A DNA stretch of 64,000 nucleotides. Source: Streptomyces sclerotialus (GTDB lineage Bacteria; Actinomycetota; Actinomycetes; Streptomycetales; Streptomycetaceae). The notes beneath the pieces were generated by a model, which saw only the letters and a list, made by a program, of their open reading frames with translations, was not told the DNA's origin and did not search any database. Where the stretch lies: contig NZ_JBFOHP010000002.1 of the NCBI RefSeq assembly GCF_040907265.1, positions 6,696,001 to 6,760,000 on the forward strand, given 5' to 3'. Below, in pieces: positions 43,400 through 51,925 of the stretch (position 1 is the stretch's first letter; the number at the start of each line of letters is the position of its first letter). The position numbers were made by a program, and so were the translations under genes.

Positions 43400-44719
43400 A
43401 TGGGTACGGATACGGGTGCGGCTGGTACGAGTGCGGCTGGTACGAATGCGGGAGATGGGACCGGCTCGGGTGGTGGCCGCACCGGGGTGTGGCTGATCGG
43501 CGCGCGGGGCTCGGTCGCCACGACCGTCGTCGCCGGCTGCGCGGCACTCGCCGCGGGCCTGCACGAGCCGACGGGCATGATCACCGAGACGGCGGCCTTC
43601 GCCGGCGTCCCGCTGCCACCGCTCGCCTCCCTGGTGTTCGGCGGCCACGACATCACCTCCTGCCCGCTGCCGAAACGCGCCGAACAGCTGGCCGCCGGTG
43701 GTGTCCTGCCGCACGGCCTGCCCCGCTCCGTACAGGCCGAACTCGCCGCCGCCGACGCCGAGATCCGCCCCGGCGGCCCGATGCCGGGCGACACCCGCGA
43801 CGACGACGCCCTGGTGGCCGCCTTCGCGACGGACCTGCGCACGTTCCGCCGCACCCACGCCCTGGACCGCGTGATCGTCATCAACGTCGCCTCCACGGAA
43901 GCCCTACCGGCACCGGTCTCCGGCCAGGCAGATGTGGGGCAGTCGGACGACGGTCAGCCGGGCTCCGGCGAGTCGGGCACCGGGCAGTGGGGCTCCGGTG
44001 AGTCGGGCACCGGCCGGCCGGACCCGGCGCCGTCGCGCGGGCAGCGGCCGCCCACTGACCACCTCCCCACCAGCTCCCTCTACGCGCTCGCCGCACTCCG
44101 TGCCGGCTGCCCGTACGTCAACTTCACCCCCTCCACCGGCCTGCACCACCCCCTCCTCCGGGACATGGCCCGCTGCAGCGGCCTCCCGTACGCGGGCCGC
44201 GACGGCAAGACCGGCCAGACCCTGCTGCGTTCCGTCCTCGCCCCGATGATGGCGCAGCGCGCGCTGACCGTACGGGCCTGGTCCGGCACGAACCTGCTCG
44301 GCGGCGGAGACGGCGCGGCACTCGCCGACCCGGCCGCGGCCGCCGCGAAGGAGGCGGGCAAGGCCGCCGTACTCCGCGACACCCTCGGCGAACTGCCGCC
44401 CGGCGACCTCCACATCGACAACGTCCCGGCACTGGGCGACTGGAAGACGGCCTGGGACCACATCGCCGTCGACGGCTTCCTCGGCAGCCGGGTGATCCTC
44501 CAGACCATCTGGCAGGGCTGCGACTCGGCCCTCGCCGCCCCGCTCGTCCTCGACCTGGCCCGCCTGGTGGCTGCCGCCCACGCGGCCGGCCTCAGCGGCC
44601 CGCTCCCCGGGCTCGGCTTCTACTTCAAGGACCCGGACGGTGGCCCGGCCGCCCTGGCCGACCAGTACACCGCCCTCACCACCACCTTCGCCGCCCGCCT
44701 GCGGGAGGCCCAAGCATGA
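43400..44719 (+). CDS. inositol-3-phosphate synthase-like protein (mIPS family), head of the ebo-type operon
   Basis: A 439-residue protein of the myo-inositol-1-phosphate synthase family, which cyclises glucose 6-phosphate with NAD+. The NAD motif VWLIGARGSVATTVV is at ~30-44; GRDGKTGQTLLRSVLAPMM near 267 carries the catalytic Lys; SGTNLLGGGDG and DNVPALGDWKTAWDHIA are family blocks. It is longer than needed because of a low-complexity start (Gly/Thr/Ala) and an insertion at ~170-216 made of two 30-base repeats (43960, 43990). GGGAGGG precedes ATG 43400. It takes the place where ebo operons usually carry the EboD cyclase. Confidence 0.85.
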   Translation: MGTDTGAAGTSAAGTNAGDGTGSGGGRTGVWLIGARGSVATTVVAGCAALAAGLHEPTGMITETAAFAGVPLPPLASLVFGGHDITSCPLPKRAEQLAAGGVLPHGLPRSVQAELAAADAEIRPGGPMPGDTRDDDALVAAFATDLRTFRRTHALDRVIVINVASTEALPAPVSGQADVGQSDDGQPGSGESGTGQWGSGESGTGRPDPAPSRGQRPPTDHLPTSSLYALAALRAGCPYVNFTPSTGLHHPLLRDMARCSGLPYAGRDGKTGQTLLRSVLAPMMAQRALTVRAWSGTNLLGGGDGAALADPAAAAAKEAGKAAVLRDTLGELPPGDLHIDNVPALGDWKTAWDHIAVDGFLGSRVILQTIWQGCDSALAAPLVLDLARLVAAAHAAGLSGPLPGLGFYFKDPDGGPAALADQYTALTTTFAARLREAQA

Positions 44720-46221
44720 TCCCCCTCCCGCCCCTCCCGAACTTCCTCCGCCCCTCCACCCCTCCCCGCCACCGCATGACCGACCTGAACACCCCCGGCG
44801 GCCTACCCCACGGCACCGGCCCCTTCCGGGGCCGCACACGCCGCCGGAACCGCTTGAGCCGTCGAAACCGCTCGAGCCATCGGGACCGCTTGAGCGGCTG
44901 GCTTCGAGGCACCCACGCCCATGCCGACCCGGCAGCCGAGGCGGACGGCGGCACTGGGACTAACGGCGGCACTGGGACTAACGGCGGCACCGGGACTGAC
45001 GGCGGCACCGGGTCGGACGCCACCCCGCACTCGACCTCGACCTCGGCATCGGTTCCGGCCTCGGTCCCGGTTTCGGGCCTGGCCCCGGTCTCGGCATCGG
45101 CCCGGACCCCGACCCGGCGAGCTGCCCGGCGAATTGCCCAGCGAACCGCCCGGCGAGCCGCCCGGCGAACCGTCCGGCGAGCCGCCCGACCCGGCAACGG
45201 GCCGACAGGACAAGCCGGCGAGGAGCCACGGCAGCCCTCCCACCCCCTCCGCGACTGGGCGGAGCTGCTCCGCGTCTCGGCGCCGGCCAGCGTCCCCGGC
45301 GACCTCCTCGCCGGTGCCGCGGCAGCCGGTCTGCGCCCCAACTCCCGTACCGCCCTTGCCACCCTCTCCTCCCTCTTCCTGTACGAAGCCGGCATGGCCC
45401 TGAACGACTGGGCCGACCGCGACATCGACGCCCTGGAACGCCCGCAGCGCCCCATCCCCTCAGGCCGCATCGCCCCCGGCGCGGCACTCGCCGCAGCCGG
45501 CGGCCTGACGGCTGCCGGTCTGGCGTGCGCGGCGGCTGCCGGCCGCCCGGCCCTGGCCACCGCCACCGCCCTGGCCGCCACCGTCTGGGCCTACGACCTG
45601 TACCTCAAGAACACCCCCGCCGGTCCCACAGCCATGGCCTGCGCCCGCACCCTCGACCTCCTCCAAGGCGCCATCGCCACCACCGACCCCGGCTCTCCCG
45701 CACGGCCTGCCGCTCTTCACGCCCTCCCCGCAGCCGCTCTGCTCGGCGCCCACACACTCACCATCACCACGGTCTCCCGCCGCGAGGCCCAAGGCTCTTC
45801 CTCCTCCCTGCCCCTTCTCTCCCTGGCCGCCGTCACCGCCCTCGCCCACACCACAGCGGCGCGTCCCCCCTTCCACCTCCGAACCCCGGGCTCACCCCCA
45901 GCCACCAAGCCCCCTGCCACCGCCCCCGCTCCCACACGGCCCACTCCCACACGGTTCACCTCCACACGGCCCACCTCCACCGCGCTGGTGACCCGGTTCC
46001 TCGCGGCCGGGTACGCCGCCACCGCCGCCCGCCCCCTCCTCGTCGCCACGCTCAACCCCTCGCCCCACTTCCTCCAGCGGGCCGTCGGCGGCGGCATCCG
46101 CGCGATGATCCCGCTACAGGCGGCCCTCGCCGCGCGAGCCGGTGCCCCGGCCACCGGAGCCGCGGTGCTCGCGCTCATCCCCGTCGCCCGTCGCCTGTCC
46201 CGGAAGGTCAGTCCGACATGA
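44716..46221 (+). CDS. eboC: UbiA-family prenyltransferase (EboC-like, SCO444-type)
   Basis: A 501-residue membrane prenyltransferase; only about residues 155-495 are the UbiA fold. The first Asp-rich motif NDWADRDID at ~235-243 is complete; the second is YDLYLKN at ~295-301 with the equivalent Asp. Six or more hydrophobic helices follow. The first 150 residues are species-specific low complexity: four exact-length 18-base repeats (44947-45018; GGTGTN units) and a run of 12-base repeats (about 45112-45190; TARR/AARR units). A Pro/Thr insertion interrupts the loop near 410-430. ATGA overlap with the preceding gene. Transfers an isoprenyl chain; the acceptor is unknown. Confidence 0.87.
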   Translation: MIPLPPLPNFLRPSTPPRHRMTDLNTPGGLPHGTGPFRGRTRRRNRLSRRNRSSHRDRLSGWLRGTHAHADPAAEADGGTGTNGGTGTNGGTGTDGGTGSDATPHSTSTSASVPASVPVSGLAPVSASARTPTRRAARRIAQRTARRAARRTVRRAARPGNGPTGQAGEEPRQPSHPLRDWAELLRVSAPASVPGDLLAGAAAAGLRPNSRTALATLSSLFLYEAGMALNDWADRDIDALERPQRPIPSGRIAPGAALAAAGGLTAAGLACAAAAGRPALATATALAATVWAYDLYLKNTPAGPTAMACARTLDLLQGAIATTDPGSPARPAALHALPAAALLGAHTLTITTVSRREAQGSSSSLPLLSLAAVTALAHTTAARPPFHLRTPGSPPATKPPATAPAPTRPTPTRFTSTRPTSTALVTRFLAAGYAATAARPLLVATLNPSPHFLQRAVGGGIRAMIPLQAALAARAGAPATGAAVLALIPVARRLSRKVSPT

Positions 46222-47534
46222 CCCCCACACCCCCGCGGCCCCCTGCCGAGGCCACCCGCCCCCTACGACCCCCGGCCCAGTCCACACCTCCGGACGCGTC
46301 GCCCTCGCCCCTCCCCACCCCCTCGGCGTCCGTCACCCCTTCGGCGTCCATCGCCCCTTCGGTGTCCGCCGTCCCTTCGGTGTCCGCCGTCCCCTCGACG
46401 TTCGCCGCCCCCTCGGCATCCGCCACTCCCGCCCCGCGACGACCCCTACGCCTCGCTTACGGGACCAACGGCCTCACCGACCTCCGCCTGACCGACGCCC
46501 TCTCCCTCCTCTCCGATCTCGGCTACGACGGCGTCGCGCTCACCCTCGACCACATGCACCTCGACCCCCTCGCCCCGGGCCTGGCCGCCCGCACCGCGCG
46601 AGTGGCCGAAGCGCTACGGGCCACGAACCTCGCCGTCGCCATCGAGACCGGCGCCCGCTATGTACTCGACCCGCGCCGCAAACACCACCCCACTCTCATC
46701 GACCCCGACCCGGAAGCCCGCGCGGCCCGCGCCGCCCTCCTACGCACCGCCGTCCGCATCGGCGCGGACCTCGGCGCCACCGCCGTCCACTGCTTCAGCG
46801 GCGTACGCGACCCCGGCAGCCCGGACCCCGACTCCTGGCAGCGCCTGGCCGCCGCCCTGGCCCCGGTAGCCGAGGCAGCCTCCGACGCCGGCCTGCCGCT
46901 CGCCGTCGAACCAGAACCCGGCCACCTCCTCTCCGACCTCGCCGGCTTCCACCGCCTCCGTACGCTCATGGGCGCGCCCGACCCGGACGTACTCGGGCTG
47001 ACCCTGGACATCGGCCACTGCCAGTGCCTGGAACCGCTGCCGCCCGCCGACTGCGTACGTGCCGCCGCCCCCTGGACCCGGCACGTCCAGCTGGAGGACA
47101 TGCGCCGTGGGGTCCACGAGCACCTCCCCTTCGGGGACGGCGAGATCGACTTCCCGCCCGTGCTCGCCGCCCTCCGCGATACCGCCTACCAGGGCCTGGT
47201 GAGCGTCGAGCTCCCCCGCCACTCCCACGCCGGCCCCACCCAGGCCCGCACCTCCCTCCACTACCTCCGCTCCCACCTCCCCAACTCCGCCGCCCCACCC
47301 CCAAATTCGACCCCACCCCCGCCCCCAGCCGCGGGCCCGGACCCGGCGACGGAGCCAGCCCCGCCCTCGAAAACGGCCCCGGCCTCGGAATCGGCCCCGC
47401 CCTCGGAATCGGCCCCGAGCCCAGCCCTGGGGTCGGCCCCAGCCCCGGGGTCGGCCCCGGCCGCGGGAGCCCCAGTGCGACCGCCAGGGCACCCGGCCGC
47501 CCCCGCCGGCCGCAACGGAGGTGTCCCGTGCTGA
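46218..47534 (+). CDS. sugar phosphate isomerase/epimerase, TIM barrel with low-complexity ends
   Basis: A 438-residue protein whose central ~75-350 is a xylose-isomerase-like TIM barrel: RLAYGTNGLTDLRLTDALSLLSDLGYDGVALTLDHMHLDP (in blocks), VAIETGARYVLDPRRKHHPTLID, LAVEPEPGHLLSDLAGF, LTLDIGHCQCLEP, HVQLEDMRRGVHEHLPFG and SVELPRHSHAG provide Glu/Asp/His metal ligands. The N-terminal ~70 residues are 18-base repeat-derived (PSASVTPSASIAPSVSAVPS type) and the C-terminal ~75 are Ala/Pro/Ser repeats. Starts ATGA-overlapping the UbiA gene; the EboA gene overlaps its end. It belongs to the operon but is not one of the six canonical Ebo proteins. Confidence 0.85.
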   Translation: MTPTPPRPPAEATRPLRPPAQSTPPDASPSPLPTPSASVTPSASIAPSVSAVPSVSAVPSTFAAPSASATPAPRRPLRLAYGTNGLTDLRLTDALSLLSDLGYDGVALTLDHMHLDPLAPGLAARTARVAEALRATNLAVAIETGARYVLDPRRKHHPTLIDPDPEARAARAALLRTAVRIGADLGATAVHCFSGVRDPGSPDPDSWQRLAAALAPVAEAASDAGLPLAVEPEPGHLLSDLAGFHRLRTLMGAPDPDVLGLTLDIGHCQCLEPLPPADCVRAAAPWTRHVQLEDMRRGVHEHLPFGDGEIDFPPVLAALRDTAYQGLVSVELPRHSHAGPTQARTSLHYLRSHLPNSAAPPPNSTPPPPPAAGPDPATEPAPPSKTAPASESAPPSESAPSPALGSAPAPGSAPAAGAPVRPPGHPAAPAGRNGGVPC

Positions 47535-48352
47535 CCCCCGACGACGCCTGGGTCGCTCGTCTCGACAAGGCGCTCCGAGACCGCCTCGGTGGCAGTGCCC
47601 GCGCCTGGCTGGACGAGGCCCTCGCCGAAGCCACCGCCCACGCCACCGGAGCCGCATCCCCCGTGGGAACCGCCCCCACCGCCGGAGTCACCCCCGCGGG
47701 CGCCGACACCGAAGTCACCCCGGCCCGCCCCGCCCCGAGGCCATCCACCCCTCCCGTATGGGAGATGCGGTTCGCGTCCGCCGGGCGGCACTGCGTGCGG
47801 AGGGAACCGCCGCATCATGCCGACCCGGAGGCCGCCGAGGTCGCGCGGGTGCTGATCCTGTGCGCCGCCCGAGCCGACGGCGCCACCGTCACCCGGCTGT
47901 ACGAGCACGGCACGGCCGCCGAACGCCGGGCCGTGCTCCTCGCACTGCCGCAGCTGCCGTTGGGTACGGAGGGCCGGGACGGCCTGCCGCTCGTCGAGGA
48001 CGCCTTGCGGACGAACGACACGCGGCTGGTCGCCGCGGCCGTGGGCCCGTACGCCGCACAGCACCTCGATGCGCACGCCTGGCGGCACGCCGTACTCAAG
48101 TGCCTGTTCACCGGCGTGTCGGTGGACGCCGTCACCGGTCTCGCCGAACGTTCCCGCGGTGACGCCGAACTCGCCCGCATGCTCGGCGACTACGCCCGTG
48201 AACGCACCTCGGCCGGTCGTCCCGTACCCGACGATCTCCCGCGCGTTCTCGCTCTCACCCAGCTGTCCCCCCTCTCTGCCGGCGCACCCGCCGGCCCGTC
48301 CGCCGGTCCCTCCACCGGCCCGTCCGCCATCCCGTCTTCCGAGGAGGCGTAA
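47528..48352 (+). CDS. eboA: EboA domain-containing protein
   Basis: A 274-residue protein of the EboA family. The diagnostic stretch is WRHAVLKCLFTGVSVDAVTGLAERSRGDAELARMLGDYARERTSAGRPVP at ~195-245 (in blocks), the KCLFTGVxxxxVxGLxER/…LARML.DYA.ER motif. Upstream conserved parts include MRFASAGRHCVRREPP and ARVLILCAARADG. Two low-complexity insertions (about 45-75 and the last 25 residues) are absent from the core. GTG at 47528 with GGAGG upstream. The function of EboA is not known; in cyanobacteria the ebo cluster is needed for periplasmic export of a scytonemin precursor. Confidence 0.88.
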   Translation: MLTPDDAWVARLDKALRDRLGGSARAWLDEALAEATAHATGAASPVGTAPTAGVTPAGADTEVTPARPAPRPSTPPVWEMRFASAGRHCVRREPPHHADPEAAEVARVLILCAARADGATVTRLYEHGTAAERRAVLLALPQLPLGTEGRDGLPLVEDALRTNDTRLVAAAVGPYAAQHLDAHAWRHAVLKCLFTGVSVDAVTGLAERSRGDAELARMLGDYARERTSAGRPVPDDLPRVLALTQLSPLSAGAPAGPSAGPSTGPSAIPSSEEA

Positions 48353-48357
48353 CCCCG

Positions 48358-49206
48358 ATGCGTATCTTCGATCCGCACATCCACATGACCTCCCGTACCA
48401 CCGACGACTACGAGGCCATGTACGCGGCGGGCGTGCGCGCCCTCGTCGAGCCGGCCTTCTGGCTGGGACAGCCACGGACCTCACCGGCGAGCTTCTTCGA
48501 CTACTTCGACTCCCTTCTCGGCTGGGAGCCCTTCCGGGCCGCCCAGCACGGCATCGCCCATCACTGCACCATCGCGCTCAACCCCAAAGAGGCGAACGAC
48601 CCCCGCTGTACCCCCGTCCTCGACGCCTTGCCCCGCTACCTCGTAAAAGACTCGGTCGTCGCCGTCGGCGAGATCGGCTACGACTCGATGACCCCGGCCG
48701 AGGACAATGCCCTGGCCGCTCAGCTCCAACTCGCCGTGGACCACGGCCTCCCGGCCCTCGTCCACACCCCCCACCGCGACAAGGCCGCCGGGCTCAAACG
48801 CACCCTCGACGTCCTGCGCGAATCCGACCTGCCCCCCGATCGCGTCGTCCTGGACCATCTCAATGAGACAACCGTAGGGGACGCCACTGACAGTGGCTGC
48901 TGGCTGGGCTTTTCCATCTATCCGGACACCAAGATGGACCCGGAGCGGATGGTGCGGATCCTCCGCGTGCACGGCACGGAGCGGGTGCTCGTGAACTCCG
49001 CGGCGGACTGGGGACGGAGCGACCCGCTCAAGACCCGTCACGTCGGCGAGGCCATGCTCGCCGCCGGCTTCTCCGACGACGACGTGGACCAGGTGCTGTG
49101 GCGCAACCCCGTCGCGTTCTACGGCCAGAGCGGCCGGCTGAACCTCGACATCGCCGACCCCGGCGCCCTGCACGAGGGCAACTCCATCCTCCGCGGCGGG
49201 GAATGA
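48358..49206 (+). CDS. eboB: TatD-family metal-dependent hydrolase (EboB-like)
   Basis: A 282-residue amidohydrolase-superfamily protein. FDPHIHMTSRTTDDYEAM opens with the D-x-H-x-H metal motif at residues 5-9; VGEIGYDSMTPAEDN has the Glu, LVHTPHRDK and VLDHLNE the further His ligands, and NSAADWGRSDPLK the final Asp. Residues HALNPKEANDPR show the long loop characteristic of EboB. ATG follows GAGGAGG. It is placed six bases after eboA, in the canonical neighbourhood. Substrate unknown; not a DNase by evidence here. Confidence 0.9.
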   Translation: MRIFDPHIHMTSRTTDDYEAMYAAGVRALVEPAFWLGQPRTSPASFFDYFDSLLGWEPFRAAQHGIAHHCTIALNPKEANDPRCTPVLDALPRYLVKDSVVAVGEIGYDSMTPAEDNALAAQLQLAVDHGLPALVHTPHRDKAAGLKRTLDVLRESDLPPDRVVLDHLNETTVGDATDSGCWLGFSIYPDTKMDPERMVRILRVHGTERVLVNSAADWGRSDPLKTRHVGEAMLAAGFSDDDVDQVLWRNPVAFYGQSGRLNLDIADPGALHEGNSILRGGE

Positions 49207-49221
49207 GGAGGCGGCGGACCG

Positions 49222-50478
49222 ATGCGCTTCCGGCACCCCGACGGCTCCACCGTCCACCTCGCGTACTGCACCAACGTCCATCCAGCCGAAACCCTGGACG
49301 GTGTACTCGCCCAACTCCGCGATCACTGCGAGCCCGTACGCAAACGGCTCGGCCGGGACCGGCTCGGCATCGGCCTGTGGCTGGCCCGCGCCGCGGCCCG
49401 CGTGCTGACCGTCGACCCCTCGGCGCTCCGGCTCCTGCGCAAGGAGCTGGACTCGCGCGGCCTGGAGGTCGTCACGCTCAACGGATTCCCGTACGAAGGG
49501 TTCGGCGACAGCGACGTCAAGTACCGGGTGTACCGCCCGGACTGGACCGAACCGGCCCGCCTGGAATACACCGCCGATCTCGCCCGGTTGCTCACCGCGC
49601 TGCTGCCCGACGACGTCGCTGAGGGCACCATCTCCACCCTTCCGCTCGCCTGGCGTACGAACTTCGACGACCACCGGCGCACGACCGCACTGGACGCGCT
49701 GCGCACGCTCGCCGCGCGCCTGGACGCGCTTCAGGACACCACTGGCCGCAGCGTCCGCGTGGGCCTGGAGCCGGAGCCGGGCTGCACGGTCGAGACCCTG
49801 GCCGATGCCCTCGACGCCCTGACCGGTGAGCCAGGCGTCCCCGCCCACCGCATCGGTGTCTGCGTCGACACCTGTCATCTGGCCACCTCCTTCGAAGAAC
49901 CGGGGCCGGCGCTGGACGCGCTGGACCGTGCGGGCATCCCCGTCGTCAAGAGCCAGCTGTCCGCCGCCCTGCACGCCGAGCACCCCGAACGTGCCGACGT
50001 ACGGGCCGCGCTCGCCGCCTTCGCCGAACCACGCTTCCTGCACCAGGCCCGCACCCGGACCGCCGACGGCGTGCTCCTCGCCACGGACGACCTCGACGAA
50101 GCCCTCGGCCGGCGAGAGGAAGCCCCCGGCCAGGAAGGCGGAGCCCTCGGCCAGGAAGGGGACGACGGGGCGCTAGGCCTGCCCACCGGATTGCCCACCG
50201 GGACGCCTTGGCGTGCCCACTTCCACGTGCCGCTCCACGCGCCGCCGCAGCCCCCGCTCACCTCCACCCTGCCGGTACTCCAGGACACCCTCGCCCGCCT
50301 CGTCGGCCCGGCCGCACCGCCACGCACCCATCACCTGGAGGTCGAGACCTACACCTGGCAGGCCCTGCCGCCCGAGCTGCGACCGCGCACCCGCGCCCGG
50401 CTCGCCGACGGCATCGCCGCCGAACTCGCCCTCGCCCGCGACCTGCTCACCGACCTCGGCCTCAAGGAACTGCCATGA
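49222..50478 (+). CDS. eboE: metabolite traffic protein EboE (xylose isomerase-like TIM barrel)
   Basis: A 418-residue TIM barrel matching EboE. VHLAYCTNVHPAETLDGVL is the hallmark start; VVTLNGFPYEGFGDSDVKYRVYRPDW, ISTLPLAWRTNF, VGLEPEPGCTVET, CVDTCHLATSFEEP and HFHVPLHAPPQP, LEVETYTW provide the metal-binding Glu/Asp/His set. An inserted low-complexity repeat (about residues 293-325, Gly/Glu/Gln/Ala units) breaks the loop before the HFHVPLH segment. It starts 15 bases after eboB (GAGGAGG) and overlaps the next gene by four bases. Confidence 0.9.
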   Translation: MRFRHPDGSTVHLAYCTNVHPAETLDGVLAQLRDHCEPVRKRLGRDRLGIGLWLARAAARVLTVDPSALRLLRKELDSRGLEVVTLNGFPYEGFGDSDVKYRVYRPDWTEPARLEYTADLARLLTALLPDDVAEGTISTLPLAWRTNFDDHRRTTALDALRTLAARLDALQDTTGRSVRVGLEPEPGCTVETLADALDALTGEPGVPAHRIGVCVDTCHLATSFEEPGPALDALDRAGIPVVKSQLSAALHAEHPERADVRAALAAFAEPRFLHQARTRTADGVLLATDDLDEALGRREEAPGQEGGALGQEGDDGALGLPTGLPTGTPWRAHFHVPLHAPPQPPLTSTLPVLQDTLARLVGPAAPPRTHHLEVETYTWQALPPELRPRTRARLADGIAAELALARDLLTDLGLKELP

Positions 50479-51905
50479 CCGCGCACGAGAGCAGCACCGG
50501 CGCCACCGCGGAGCCCCCGGCCGACGCGTCACCGCCGCAGCCCCTCCTGGTCCTCGACGTCGTCGGCCTCACCCCCCGGCTCCTCGACCACATGCCGCAC
50601 CTCAAGGCGCTGGCGACAGGCGGCTCGTACGTACCGCTGCGTACCGTCCTGCCGGCCGTCACCTGCACCGTCCAGTCGACGTTCCTCACCGGCGCACTGC
50701 CCTCCCAGCACGGCATCGTCGGCAACGGCTGGTACTTCCGTGACGTGGGTGAGGTGCACCTCTGGCGGCAGCACAACGCCCTCGTCGGCGGCGACAAACT
50801 CTGGGACGCGGCCCGCCGCGCCCACCCCGGCTACACCGTCGCCAACGTCTGCTGGTGGTACGCCATGGGCGCGGACGTCGACTGGACCGTCACTCCTCGG
50901 CCCATCTACTACGCCGACGGCCGCAAGGAACCCGACTGCTACACCCGGCCGCCCGCCCTCCACGACGAACTCACCGAACTGCTCGGTCCCTTCCCGCTCT
51001 TCACCTACTGGGGGCCCACGGCCTCCATCACCTCCTCCCGGTGGATCACCGAAGCCACCCGTCATCTCCTGCGTACTCGCCACCCCGACCTCACCCTCAG
51101 CTACCTTCCGCATCTCGACTACGACCTGCAGCGGTACGGACCCGACGACCCCCGCTCGCACGCGGCCGCCGCCGAACTCGACACCGTCATAGCCCCCCTC
51201 CTCGACGACGCCCGCTCGGCCGGCGTCACCGTCGTCGCCCTCTCCGAGTACGGCATCACCCGCGCCCGCCGCCCCGTCGACATCAACCGCGCACTGCGCC
51301 GCGCCGGTCTGCTGGAGGTACACACCCAGGACGGGATGGAGTACCTCGACCCGACCGCGTCCCGTGCGTTCGCCGTCGCCGACCACCAGATCGCGCACGT
51401 CTACGTCCGCCGTCCCGAAGACCTCGACGCGACCCGGGAGGCCCTGGCGGACCTGCCGGGAATCGCCGAACTCCTCGACGACGCGGGGAAGAAGCAGCAC
51501 GGACTGGACCACCCGCGCGCCGGCGAACTCGTCGCCGTCGCCGATCCCGACGCGTGGTTCACGTACTACTACTGGCTCGACGACGAGCGCGCACCGGACT
51601 TCGCGCGCCTGGTCGAGATCCACCGCAAGCCCGGCTACGACCCCGCCGAGCTCTTCATGGACCCGCGCGACCCCTACGTACGGCTACGCGCCGCCACCGC
51701 GCTGGCCCGCAAGAAGACCGGCATGCGTTACCGCATGGCCGTCGTCCCCCTCGACCCCGAGCCCGTGCGCGGCAGTCACGGACGTATCCCGGACCACGAG
51801 GACGACGGGCCCGTCCTGATCTGCTCCACCGCAGGCACGCTCACCACCCCCTTCGCCGCGACCGACGTGAAGTCCTTGCTCCTCAAGCTTGCCGCACGGC
51901 ACTGA
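50475..51905 (+). CDS. eboF: EboF-like nucleotide pyrophosphatase/phosphodiesterase
   Basis: A 476-residue alkaline-phosphatase-superfamily protein. VLDVVGLTPRLLDHMPHL carries the first metal Asp, VLPAVTCTVQSTFLTGALPSQHGI the Thr nucleophile block, YLPHLDYDLQRYGPDD a second metal Asp/His pair, and GSHGRIPDHEDDGP the late His. The usual S-D-H-G block appears as LSEYGIT, in line with EboF-type members, so activity may differ from NPP enzymes. No signal peptide. ATGA overlap with eboE; last gene of the coupled series. Confidence 0.87.
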   Translation: MTAHESSTGATAEPPADASPPQPLLVLDVVGLTPRLLDHMPHLKALATGGSYVPLRTVLPAVTCTVQSTFLTGALPSQHGIVGNGWYFRDVGEVHLWRQHNALVGGDKLWDAARRAHPGYTVANVCWWYAMGADVDWTVTPRPIYYADGRKEPDCYTRPPALHDELTELLGPFPLFTYWGPTASITSSRWITEATRHLLRTRHPDLTLSYLPHLDYDLQRYGPDDPRSHAAAAELDTVIAPLLDDARSAGVTVVALSEYGITRARRPVDINRALRRAGLLEVHTQDGMEYLDPTASRAFAVADHQIAHVYVRRPEDLDATREALADLPGIAELLDDAGKKQHGLDHPRAGELVAVADPDAWFTYYYWLDDERAPDFARLVEIHRKPGYDPAELFMDPRDPYVRLRAATALARKKTGMRYRMAVVPLDPEPVRGSHGRIPDHEDDGPVLICSTAGTLTTPFAATDVKSLLLKLAARH

Positions 51906-51925
51906 CAATCCACTCTGGAGCCGCA

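Noticed and set aside
39179..43858. A 1559-residue open frame on the minus strand across the dehydrogenase and ThuA genes
   Set aside because: It is antisense to well-supported secreted proteins; long antisense frames are expected in such GC-rich DNA and its composition (Val/Gly/Arg) has no family features.
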